This document shows positions 24,384 to 32,222 of a DNA stretch of 64,000 nucleotides, piece after piece. The notes under the pieces were generated by a model. It saw only the letters and a list, made by a program, of their open reading frames with translations. It did not search any database and was not told the origin of the DNA. Origin of the DNA: Pararhizobium antarcticum (GTDB taxonomy: Bacteria; Pseudomonadota; Alphaproteobacteria; Rhizobiales; Rhizobiaceae); contig NZ_LSRP01000002.1 in NCBI RefSeq assembly GCF_001885585.1, positions 62,001-126,000 on the forward strand, written 5' to 3'. The translations under genes and the position numbers were made by a program. Each line of letters starts with the position of its first letter. The first letter of the stretch is position 1.

Positions 24384-25115
24384 ATGGCCGCTGATCCGGG
24401 TTCGCTCGTCAACTGGAGCCTGCTTGCCCTATCGCCCCCGGGCTGGGGCGGCGCCTTGCTGCGCGGCTTCGCCAATTCGCTGCAGATTGCCCTCGGCGGT
24501 TATTCGCTGGGGCTTTTGCTCGGCATCGGCGGCGCGTTCGGCAAGCTCTATGGCGGCCCGATCCTGCGCGACCTGATGGAGTGCTACACCACCATTGTCC
24601 GCGCCGTTCCGGAACTCGTGCTGATCCTCCTGCTCTATTATGCGGGCACCGACGCCATCAACCAGTTGCTGATTCTGGTCGGTTTCGGCACGATCGATAT
24701 CAGTGGTCTGGTCGCCGGCATCTTCGTCATCGGCGTTGTCCAGGGTGCCTATTCGACCGAGGTGCTGCGCGGCGCGATCAAGGCGGTGCCGGCCGGTCAG
24801 ATCGAAGCGGCGCGGGCCTATGGCATGTCGCCGACCAAGGTGATGACCCGGGTAACGCTTCCCGCCATGCTGCCCTACGCTATTCCCGGCCTGTCCAATC
24901 TCTGGCTGATCGCAACCAAGGACACCGCGCTTCTCGCCGTCGTCGGCTTTTCCGAACTCACCCTCGTCACCCGGCAGGCCGCCGGCACTACGAAATCCTA
25001 CCTGCTGTTCTTCCTGGCCGCCGGTGCGCTCTATCTGGCGCTGACGCTTGTTTCCAACGTGTTCATCAAGATGATCGAGCGCCGTTCGCGGCGCGGCTTC
25101 GTGGAGCAGTCATGA
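24384..25115 (+). CDS. Amino acid ABC transporter permease (HisQ type)
   Basis: A 243-residue inner-membrane protein with about five membrane segments and the permease loop PAGQIEAARAYGMSPTKVM near residues 136-154. Its TGA overlaps the ATG of the second permease by four bases. It forms the membrane channel of the importer with the next gene product. ATG 24384 was chosen because the hydrophobic N-terminal part begins soon after; a weak CAGGTTAC lies before it. Confidence 0.9.
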   Translation: MAADPGSLVNWSLLALSPPGWGGALLRGFANSLQIALGGYSLGLLLGIGGAFGKLYGGPILRDLMECYTTIVRAVPELVLILLLYYAGTDAINQLLILVGFGTIDISGLVAGIFVIGVVQGAYSTEVLRGAIKAVPAGQIEAARAYGMSPTKVMTRVTLPAMLPYAIPGLSNLWLIATKDTALLAVVGFSELTLVTRQAAGTTKSYLLFFLAAGALYLALTLVSNVFIKMIERRSRRGFVEQS

Positions 25116-25936
25116 CGGAGACCACGACCCACGCCATGGCGCTGTCGCCGCAGGACCTGCCGAAGGCCAGCAGCTTCTTCAAGCCGCACCGGATCTTCCT
25201 GATGCTGCTGTTTGCGACCCTTGTGTTCTGCATTGCCTGGTTCATGCGCTGGGACTGGTTGCCGCGCTATCTCCCGAGGCTTGGAAGCGGCATGCTCGTC
25301 ACCCTCGCCATGCTGTTCAGCACGGCCGCTCTCGGTTTTCTCTTCGCCGTGCCACTCGGGCTGGTGCAGGTCACCGGTCCACGGCCGCTGAAATGGGCCG
25401 CAAGCTGGTTCTGCACCATCATTCGCGGCACGCCGCTTCTGTTGCAGCTCTGGCTTCTGTATTATGGCCTCGGTTCGCTGTTCCCGCAGTTTCCCGCCAT
25501 CCGCCAGTCGTTTCTCTGGCCATATCTGCGTGAATCCTGGCCCTATGGCGTCGCGGCACTGACGATTTCCTTTGCGGCCTATGAAGGCGAGGTCATGCGT
25601 GGCGCCTTTGCCGGCGTACCGGCCGGCGAACTCGAGGCCGGCCGCGCCTATGGCATGAGCCGCTGGACACTGTTCCGGCGCATCTGGCTGCCGCGGGCCC
25701 TGCACCGGGCGTTGCCGACGCTGAACGGCGAGACCGTGCTGCAGCTGAAATCGACACCGTTGGTCGCGACCATCACGGTTGTCGATCTTTACGCGGTGAT
25801 TTCACGGGTTCGACAGGAAACCTTCCTGACCTATGAGCCGCTGCTGCTGCTGGCGCTCATCTATATGGGCCTGACGGGGCTGCTGGTCATCGCCTTCAAA
25901 TATTTCGAGAATCGCATACCGACACGTGGTGCCTGA
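25112..25936 (+). CDS. Amino acid ABC transporter permease (HisM type)
   Basis: A 274-residue partner permease. It has a cytoplasmic start, membrane segments from about residue 27, the IIRGTPLLLQLWLLYYGLG region near residue 100 typical of HisM/OccM proteins, and the permease loop PAGELEAGRAYGMSRWTLF near residue 170. It overlaps the first permease gene (ATGA) and ends one base before the amidohydrolase gene, so all are one transcript. Confidence 0.9.
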   Translation: MTETTTHAMALSPQDLPKASSFFKPHRIFLMLLFATLVFCIAWFMRWDWLPRYLPRLGSGMLVTLAMLFSTAALGFLFAVPLGLVQVTGPRPLKWAASWFCTIIRGTPLLLQLWLLYYGLGSLFPQFPAIRQSFLWPYLRESWPYGVAALTISFAAYEGEVMRGAFAGVPAGELEAGRAYGMSRWTLFRRIWLPRALHRALPTLNGETVLQLKSTPLVATITVVDLYAVISRVRQETFLTYEPLLLLALIYMGLTGLLVIAFKYFENRIPTRGA

Positions 25937-25937
25937 C

Positions 25938-27107
25938 ATGACCATTGCTCTTTCGCTGACCAACGCCATGCCCGATCTGGTCGCCATCCGCCGCGACCTG
26001 CACGCCCATCCGGAGCTTGGCCTGGAGGAGGTCAGAACATCGGATGTGGTCGCCGGCCACCTCGAAGCGCTGGGTTATCAAGTCACCCGCGGGCTTGCAA
26101 AGACCGGCCTGGTGGCGACCCTGAAGAATGGCACGGGCGGTCGCGCCATCGGCATCCGGGCTGACATGGATGCTCTGCCGATCCTCGAGGAGACCGGTCT
26201 CGACTATGCCTCGAAGACGCCGGGCCTGATGCACGCCTGCGGTCATGATGGTCACACGACGATGCTGCTTGGCGCAGCCCGTGCCATTGCCGAGCGTCGC
26301 AATTTCGACGGCACGGTGCATCTGATCTTCCAGCCGGCCGAGGAGAATTTCGGCGGCGCCAGGATCATGATGGAGGAGGGACTGTTCGAGCGGTTTCCCT
26401 GCGACGCCGTCTTTGCCCTGCACAACGAACCCAATCTGCCCTTCGGCCAGTTCGCGCTGCGCGACGGCCCTATCATGGCGGCGGTCGACGAGGCCCGCAT
26501 CACAGTCAACGGTCGCGGTGGCCACGGCGCTGAACCGCAGGACACGGCGGATCCGATTGTCTGCGGCGCTTCGATCGTCATGGCGCTGCAGAGCATCGTC
26601 TCGCGCAACATCCATCCGATGGACCCGAGTGTCATTACGGTCGGTTCTTTCCATGGCGGGTCGGCCAGCAACATCATTCCCGAGCGGGCCGAGATCGTCA
26701 TCGGCATCCGCTCTTTCGATCCGAAGGTGCGCGACGAACTCGAACGCCGCATCACGATGGTTGCGCGTCACCAGGCCGAAAGTTTCGGCATGACCGCAAC
26801 GGTTCGCTACGAGCGTTCCTATGATGCCACGATCAATCATACCGCCGAGACCGATTTTGTCCGCGACCTCGCCGTGCGCTTCGCGGGCGCAGGCAAGGTG
26901 GTCGATCTCGAACGCCCTTTCATGGGCAGCGAAGATTTCGCCTATATGCTGCAGGAGCGGCCAGGCACCTATTTTTTCCTGGGCACCAGCGTATCGGGGA
27001 CCGAAAAGCCGCTTCACCATCCGGGCTACAATTTCAACGATGATCTCCTGCCTGTGGGGGCAGCCTTCTGGACCGAACTGGTCGAGGCCTATCTGCCGTC
27101 GACGTGA
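25938..27107 (+). CDS. M20 family metallo-amidohydrolase (hippurate-hydrolase-like)
   Basis: A 389-residue cytosolic Zn/Mn-dependent hydrolase of the M20D group (hippuricase, IAA-amino acid hydrolase). Seen are RRDLHAHPELGLEE near residues 18-31, GIRADMDALPI near 75-85, the metal site MHACGHDGHT near 99-108, QPAEENFGGA near 136-145 and GSEDFAYMLQ near 335. The lid domain HGAEPQDTADPI lies in the middle. Being the last gene of the amino acid importer operon, it probably cuts an N-acyl or other amide bond in the imported compound, releasing a free amino acid such as arginine for the divergent operon. The substrate is inferred. Confidence 0.88.
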   Translation: MTIALSLTNAMPDLVAIRRDLHAHPELGLEEVRTSDVVAGHLEALGYQVTRGLAKTGLVATLKNGTGGRAIGIRADMDALPILEETGLDYASKTPGLMHACGHDGHTTMLLGAARAIAERRNFDGTVHLIFQPAEENFGGARIMMEEGLFERFPCDAVFALHNEPNLPFGQFALRDGPIMAAVDEARITVNGRGGHGAEPQDTADPIVCGASIVMALQSIVSRNIHPMDPSVITVGSFHGGSASNIIPERAEIVIGIRSFDPKVRDELERRITMVARHQAESFGMTATVRYERSYDATINHTAETDFVRDLAVRFAGAGKVVDLERPFMGSEDFAYMLQERPGTYFFLGTSVSGTEKPLHHPGYNFNDDLLPVGAAFWTELVEAYLPST

Positions 27108-27222
27108 CGGTTCGTCGGCGGTCGGCAGGGCGGCCGGCAGAATGCCGCTTTGGCGCCTGTCTGGGCGGTGAAAAGCGCGACTGATCGACAGTTTCCAACT
27201 TCGCACCGACCGCAACGAAAAG

Positions 27223-27246
27223 GCCGCAGGAATCGCTTCCTGCGGC
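27223..27246 (-). terminator. Hairpin terminator between convergent genes
   Basis: Perfect 10-base arms (GCCGCAGGAA / TTCCTGCGGC) with a TCGC loop; on the minus strand TTTTC follows. It lies 45 bases after the stop of the transglutaminase-like gene and 115 bases after the M20 gene on the other strand. Confidence 0.7.
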
Positions 27247-27291
27247 AAGTCGGGACAGTTGAGGTCGTCAGGTAAACTGGGGTGCCTTGGC

Positions 27292-27855
27292 TCAGTCGAA
27301 AAAACGCACTTCGGTGAGCGAGGCAAAGCTGTCGTCGCTGGCGTGACGCTTCATGACAGTTTGCTTGCGGCTATCGAGCACGAAGTCGCCGTTTGAGGTG
27401 GCCACGATCAGGACCGTATGGCGCCGACCACTCGGCCGTGTCACGCTGGCGAGCCGCAGAGCGCTGGCCGGCAGACCGGCCTTGATCAGTCGGGTGCGCT
27501 TCATCATCGCGTAATCCTCGCTCGGACCCGGCAGCGGGTTGAACGAAAGGAATTCACGATGTGCGCGGATCGCCGGCATGACGCGGTTGATGTTGCGGTT
27601 GACGGATGTCAGCACAGTGCGCAGCTTGTTCGTGTAGGCAACAACGCTTTTGCCGCCGCTGCGGCATTCCGTGCTCAGTTGCAGGCAGAAAATCTGCCGG
27701 GAAATCTTTGCACGATCGCTGAATTTCGCAGTCTGGATCGGCATGGCAGTCGCGATGGAACGCGTCGCCGAACTGATGCTCATGGCCTGGGATGGTGCGA
27801 TCATGCCGACGGTGAATGTGATGGCGGCGATGATGCCGAGGAAAAGCGTTTTCAT
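27292..27855 (-). CDS. Transglutaminase-like cysteine peptidase family protein (BTLCP), Cys replaced by Ser
   Basis: A 187-residue exported protein: signal peptide at residues 1-24 (ending SQAM), then the BTLCP (DUF920) fold. The family motif G-D-C-E-D-Y/F-A that holds the catalytic cysteine reads GPSEDYAMMKR here (near residues 109-119), so the Cys is Ser; the partner histidine (RRHTVLIV near 145-152) and aspartate (GDFVLDSR near 156-163) remain. The codon is AGC, one base from TGC. It may be a non-catalytic binding protein or a serine variant. AAAGGGAC precedes ATG 27855. Two other cysteines (FCLQLSTEC) lie early in the mature chain. Confidence 0.75.
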   Translation of the reverse strand: MKTLFLGIIAAITFTVGMIAPSQAMSISSATRSIATAMPIQTAKFSDRAKISRQIFCLQLSTECRSGGKSVVAYTNKLRTVLTSVNRNINRVMPAIRAHREFLSFNPLPGPSEDYAMMKRTRLIKAGLPASALRLASVTRPSGRRHTVLIVATSNGDFVLDSRKQTVMKRHASDDSFASLTEVRFFD

Positions 27856-28184
27856 GTCTCTGTCCCTTTGTTCCCGCTCGTTTGCCCCTGTCCGGACCGT
27901 CGAGTTTGATCGCCGGATTCATTCCGGCACACGGGGAAGCGTCATGCAGCGAAACCCGAAGGACCGGTTTCGTTCTCCGATACCCAGACACTAGCCGAGA
28001 CAGTTTTCGGCGCGCTTAAATCGATATCTACAATTTTACGCAATTCGCATTTTTCGAAAAACCGATTCAAATGACCGCCGCAGTTGATGAAAAAACGATT
28101 CAAAAGCGCGATGTCAGGGCCCGCCGCAGACGCATGCGCTTGCAGGCCGCGCAGGGTCGGTCGATAATGCCGCAGGCGCGAGAT

Positions 28185-28199
28185 TGTCACGGTGTGACA
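28185..28199. promoter_or_regulatory. Palindrome upstream of cydAB
   Basis: TGTCAC-GGT-GTGACA is a perfect 6-base inverted repeat with a 3-base centre, 141 bases before the cydA start in a 484-base gap. It could be an operator for the oxidase operon. It does not match the FNR/Anr consensus TTGAT-N4-ATCAA, and no such site was noticed in the gap. Confidence 0.35.
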
Positions 28200-28339
28200 C
28201 TATGGCGGGAAAATGACATTGACCTTTGCCCGCTTTGGCGCAGACTTGAAGCGACGGTGAACCTGAAGGTTCGAACGGAGATGCCCGATAGACGACCGGG
28301 CACGAACCCGGCGGCGATCACCGAGGAAAGGAATGTTCC

Positions 28340-29773
28340 GTGTTCGAGACCTTTGACGCGATTCTGCTCGCCCGTATACAATTTGCCTTCACCGTATCCT
28401 TCCACATTGTTTTCCCTGCTTTTTCCATCGGACTCGCAAGTTATCTGGCAGTGCTTGAGGGACTGTGGCTCTGGAAGAAGGATCAGGTCTACATGGACCT
28501 GTTCAATTTCTGGAAGACCATCTTCGCCGTCGCCTTCGGCATGGGCGTGGTCTCCGGTATCGTCATGTCCTACCAGTTCGGGACGAACTGGAGTGTATTT
28601 TCCGACAAGGCCGGGCCGATCATCGGGCCGCTGATGGGCTATGAAGTTCTGACGGCCTTCTTTCTCGAGGCGGGCTTTCTCGGTGTCATGCTCTTCGGCC
28701 TGCACCGGGTCGGGCCGAAGCTGCATTTTCTCGCCACTGGCATGGTTGCCTTCGGCACGCTGATTTCGGCCACCTGGATTCTTTCCGTGAACTCCTGGAT
28801 GCAGACGCCCGATGGTTTCGGCATGAATGCGGCCGGCCAGTTCATTCCGCTTGACTGGTGGAAAATCGTCTTCAACCCGTCCTTCCCCTATCGCCTGGTC
28901 CATATGGTGCTCGCCGCCTATCTGACCACGGCGCTCGTCGTCGGCGCCGTTGGCGCCTGGCATCTTCTGCGCAACACAGCCCCGAGGCGGTCGCGCACCA
29001 TGTTCTCCATGGCCATGTGGATGGTGATGATCGTCGCTCCGATGCAGATCCTGGCGGGCGACTTCCACGGCCTCAACACGCTCGAGCATCAGCCCGCCAA
29101 GGTCATGGCGATGGAAGGCCATTATCAAAGCCATCCGGATGGTGCGCCGCTGATCCTGTTTGGCATCCCCAATTCGGAAGAGAAGCGCATCGACTATGCG
29201 ATCCAGATCCCGAAGCTGTCGAGCCTGATCCTCAAACACGATCTCAATGCGCCGCTGGCCGGGCTCGACACCATACCCGAAGAGCTCCAGCCGCCGGTCG
29301 CCATCGTCTTCTGGTCGTTCCGGGTCATGGTTTCCATCGGCTTTGCCATGCTCGGCCTTGGGCTCTGGAGCCTGTGGAACCGCTATCGCGGTACGCTTCA
29401 TAGCAATGACTGGCTGCACCGGGCCGCCATCTTGATGGGACCGGCCGGCTTTGTCGCCGTGCTCGCCGGTTGGGTCACAACCGAGGTCGGGCGCCAGCCC
29501 TACACGGTCTATGGCCACCTTCTGACGGCGGATTCGATCTCGCCCGTGCAGGCGCCGGCCGTTGCTGCCTCGCTGATCTCCTTCGTGATCGTCTATTTCT
29601 TCGTCTTTGGCGCAGGCACATTCTACATCCTGCGCCTGATGAGGCGCCTGCCGCGTGATCCGATGCCCGATCTCGACGACGGGCCGCTGAGGACCGCCGG
29701 GATCACGCCCGGCCCGGCCACTGGAAACAACCATCCCGACAGCAAGCATGGAGGCACGCATCATGGCCATTGA
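28340..29773 (+). CDS. cydA: Cytochrome bd-type ubiquinol oxidase subunit I
   Basis: A 477-residue membrane protein that oxidises ubiquinol and reduces oxygen with haems b and d. The haem-ligand region FHIVFPAFSIG is near residue 20, GRQPYTVYGHLLTADS is near residue 390, and the quinol loop between the middle segments is short, as in the cyanide-insensitive (CioA) subgroup. The C-terminus is histidine-rich (KHGGTHHGH). The start is GTG 28340 with AAAGGA upstream; the nearby ATG 28333 is out of frame. It overlaps cydB by 11 bases. Expected under low oxygen or stress; no ABC assembly genes cydDC are adjacent. Confidence 0.95.
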   Translation: MFETFDAILLARIQFAFTVSFHIVFPAFSIGLASYLAVLEGLWLWKKDQVYMDLFNFWKTIFAVAFGMGVVSGIVMSYQFGTNWSVFSDKAGPIIGPLMGYEVLTAFFLEAGFLGVMLFGLHRVGPKLHFLATGMVAFGTLISATWILSVNSWMQTPDGFGMNAAGQFIPLDWWKIVFNPSFPYRLVHMVLAAYLTTALVVGAVGAWHLLRNTAPRRSRTMFSMAMWMVMIVAPMQILAGDFHGLNTLEHQPAKVMAMEGHYQSHPDGAPLILFGIPNSEEKRIDYAIQIPKLSSLILKHDLNAPLAGLDTIPEELQPPVAIVFWSFRVMVSIGFAMLGLGLWSLWNRYRGTLHSNDWLHRAAILMGPAGFVAVLAGWVTTEVGRQPYTVYGHLLTADSISPVQAPAVAASLISFVIVYFFVFGAGTFYILRLMRRLPRDPMPDLDDGPLRTAGITPGPATGNNHPDSKHGGTHHGH

Positions 29774-30767
29774 TCTTCCGTTAATCTGGGCCGGAATCAT
29801 CGCCTTTGCCGTGCTGGCCTATGTCATTCTCGACGGCTTCGATCTCGGCGTCGGCATCCTGTTTCCATTCTTTCCGGAAAAGCACGATCGCGACGTCATG
29901 ATGAATTCGGTGGCGCCGGTCTGGGACGGCAACGAGACCTGGCTGGTGCTGGGTGGCGGCGGCCTGATGGCGGTGTTTCCGCTCGCCTATGCCACCATCC
30001 TGCCGGCGCTCTACGCCCCGATCATCGCCATGCTGCTCGGACTGATCTTTCGCGGCGTCGCCTTCGAATATCGCTGGCGCACGAAACGTGGCGAGTTCCT
30101 GTGGAACTGGGCTTTTGCCGGAGGGTCTCTGCTCGCCGGCTTTTCGCAAGGCGTGGCACTCGGTGCGCTGGTGCAGGGCATCCCTGTGGCCAATCGCGCC
30201 TATGCCGGCGCCTGGTGGGACTGGTTGACGCCATTCTCCCTCGCCACCGGTCTTGCCCTGGTGATCGGCTACGGCCTTCTCGGCGCCACCTGGCTGGTCA
30301 TGAAGACCAGCGGTGACCTCAACGAAAAGGCCCGGCGGATCGCCTTTCGCGCCTGTTTCGCCACCATTGCCGCCATGGGGGTGGTCAGCCTCTGGACGCC
30401 CTTCCTCGAGCCGCTTTATCTTGAGCGCTGGTTCAGTTTTCCGACGGCGGTCTTCAGCATCATCGTTCCGGCTCTGGTCCTGGGCTGCTTTGCACTGCTG
30501 CTGTCCGGCATCCGCAACAAACGCGATGTCCAGCCTTTCCTCGCGGCCCTCGGTCTTTTTGTCCTGGGTTACGCCGGAATCGGCATCAGCTTCTATCCGT
30601 TCATCGTGCCGCCATCGGTGACGATCTGGGATGCGGCATCGCCGGATTCGAGCCTCGCCTTCCTGCTTGTCGGTGCGCTGATCCTGGTGCCAATCATCCT
30701 GATCTACACCGGCTACGCCTATTGGGTGTTTCGTGGAAAGGTCGATCCGGAAGAGGGCTATCACTGA
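29763..30767 (+). CDS. cydB: Cytochrome bd-type ubiquinol oxidase subunit II
   Basis: A 334-residue multi-pass membrane protein with the CydB opening IWAGIIAFAVLAYVILDGFDLGVG and the NETWLVLGGGGLMAVFP motif near residue 61. ATG 29763 has GGAGG 7 bases upstream; an in-frame ATG at 29748 is less well placed. Its stop overlaps the ATG of a tiny third subunit gene. Forms the oxidase heterodimer with CydA. Confidence 0.95.
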   Translation: MAIDLPLIWAGIIAFAVLAYVILDGFDLGVGILFPFFPEKHDRDVMMNSVAPVWDGNETWLVLGGGGLMAVFPLAYATILPALYAPIIAMLLGLIFRGVAFEYRWRTKRGEFLWNWAFAGGSLLAGFSQGVALGALVQGIPVANRAYAGAWWDWLTPFSLATGLALVIGYGLLGATWLVMKTSGDLNEKARRIAFRACFATIAAMGVVSLWTPFLEPLYLERWFSFPTAVFSIIVPALVLGCFALLLSGIRNKRDVQPFLAALGLFVLGYAGIGISFYPFIVPPSVTIWDAASPDSSLAFLLVGALILVPIILIYTGYAYWVFRGKVDPEEGYH

Positions 30768-30880
30768 TGTCGGAAAACAGCCTGCCGCGCAAATTGCTCT
30801 GGTTCGTCGCCCTGTGGACGGCGGGCGTACTGGCTGTCGGTATTGTCGGCTATGGCATCAAGATCTGGCTGGGACATTAA
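30767..30880 (+). CDS. DUF2474 small subunit of cytochrome bd oxidase (CydX-like)
   Basis: A 37-residue single-pass membrane protein (MSENSLPRKLLWFVALW...KIWLGH) whose ATG shares bases with the cydB stop (TGATG), so it is coupled to the oxidase operon. DUF2474 proteins occupy this place in alphaproteobacterial bd operons and are thought to stabilise the oxidase as CydX does in E. coli. Position, length and the one hydrophobic helix support the call; the function is by analogy. Confidence 0.85.
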   Translation: MSENSLPRKLLWFVALWTAGVLAVGIVGYGIKIWLGH

Positions 30881-30889
30881 AAACCGCAG

Positions 30890-32191
30890 TCAGGTCGATT
30901 GCCGCCGCTTTGCCGGCTTCCCGCGGGGTGGCGGATCGACATAGGCGCCGGGCTCATTGACCGTGCCCGCGTCCAGCCGAGCGGCGATCGCATCGGCGCC
31001 GGCATCGGTGCCCTCAGCGGAATAGAAATTGCCGCGCACCTGGATGGAGGCGGCAAGCAGCCGCAGGAATGCGGTCCGCAGGGCCTCGTCCGGAAGTGCC
31101 GGTGTTGCCCAGAACCGATCCAGCGCCACCTGGTCGGTCAAGCCATCGATATTGAAGATCGCCGTGCCGAGCACCTTGACTGGCCGGCCGCGCTGAAGCG
31201 CGTGCAGGCCGACCGTCGAGTTGATCGTTACAACGCCTAAGCACGTTTCCAGCAAGGCATTCAGGTCTCCGCCGTCGAGAAAGGACACGCGGTCGCCGAG
31301 AGCATGCCTATCGGCGGTTTTGCGGATGTGCGCCTGCCAGTCGATCAGGCCATTGTCGAGCGGGTGGACCTTGACGACCAACGTGGTGCCCGCCGGCGCA
31401 TACGCTGCAAACGAAGCCAAAACCTCGTCGATGGCCTGATGCTGCCCATTGAAAGGGGAATGGGCGCGCAACTGAAAATCCGTCTGCAATTGCAGCGGAA
31501 AGACAAAGAAGGGCGTGTCGCCCTTGGCCAGCCGGTCGACCAGAACCGTTGCAGCCACCTTGCGTCGGCCTTCGCCGGCAAGCCGCAGCAGCCAGCCGCC
31601 ATATTCGGCCAGGGGATGAAACAGCGCATGCCGGCGGTAATGGGGATAGAGGAACCAGAGGAAGACGTTTGGCAGATTGTAGAGCAGGTCATAGGTCGCC
31701 TCCGCAAGGAAGGTCTGGCTATGGCGGCGCTGCCAGTCCGGCTCGGGCAGATCGCGGCCGGCGGCGATGATCTGGCCTGGATCGGCGGGGAAATGCGAGT
31801 TCGACGACATGCCGTCACGCTCGAGCGTCAGCCAGTCCGGCCGCAGGTAACCCATCTCGACGACGTAGATATCGACGGTCTCCCGTTTGGCCATCGCAAG
31901 GGCCGCCTGGTGATAGGCACGTTCTTCGCCGAGCAGCACCAGATCCGTAACCGCGTGCCGTTTGAGGAAAGCGGCAAGATAGCTCTCCCAGTCTGCCGGA
32001 CGCCCGCGGAAATTATAGCCGCCCCGCCGGCGCCAGAAGATCCGGTCGCCGGCGTTGAGGTTGATCCTGAGGCAACGGTGACCGCGCGCCTCCAGACGGT
32101 CGGCGATCTTGGCGAAGATCGGCGAGGAGGGCCCTTGCAGAAACAGGAAGACACGGTTTTGCCCTGTCATCGCCGCTGTCCCCGCAGCCAT
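30890..32191 (-). CDS. rkpJ: KpsS-like capsular polysaccharide protein (RkpJ)
   Basis: A 433-residue cytoplasmic protein of the KpsS/LipA family, which adds Kdo to the lipid end of group 2 capsules. Family marks are FFVFPLQLQTDFQLRAHSPF near residue 228, VKVHPLDNG near residue 277, TINSTVGLHALQRGRPVKVLG near residue 320 and FNIDGLTDQ. ATG 32191 has AGGACG before it; an ATG at 32236 would overlap rkpI by 14 bases but has no spacing for a ribosome site. It ends the rkpA-G-H-I-J series exactly as described in Sinorhizobium meliloti. The Kdo transferase activity is from E. coli KpsS studies. Confidence 0.85.
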   Translation of the reverse strand: MAAGTAAMTGQNRVFLFLQGPSSPIFAKIADRLEARGHRCLRINLNAGDRIFWRRRGGYNFRGRPADWESYLAAFLKRHAVTDLVLLGEERAYHQAALAMAKRETVDIYVVEMGYLRPDWLTLERDGMSSNSHFPADPGQIIAAGRDLPEPDWQRRHSQTFLAEATYDLLYNLPNVFLWFLYPHYRRHALFHPLAEYGGWLLRLAGEGRRKVAATVLVDRLAKGDTPFFVFPLQLQTDFQLRAHSPFNGQHQAIDEVLASFAAYAPAGTTLVVKVHPLDNGLIDWQAHIRKTADRHALGDRVSFLDGGDLNALLETCLGVVTINSTVGLHALQRGRPVKVLGTAIFNIDGLTDQVALDRFWATPALPDEALRTAFLRLLAASIQVRGNFYSAEGTDAGADAIAARLDAGTVNEPGAYVDPPPRGKPAKRRQST

Positions 32192-32222
32192 GATCCACGT
32201 CCTGTTGTTGTGCGCCGGTCTC

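Noticed and set aside
27856-28339. Search for an FNR/Anr box before cydAB
   Set aside because: No TTGAT-N4-ATCAA-like site was found; only the TGTCAC/GTGACA palindrome is notable.
28187-29800. 537-codon minus-strand frame opposite cydA
   Set aside because: Antisense shadow; starts and stops do not fit a ribosome site and cydA is unambiguous.
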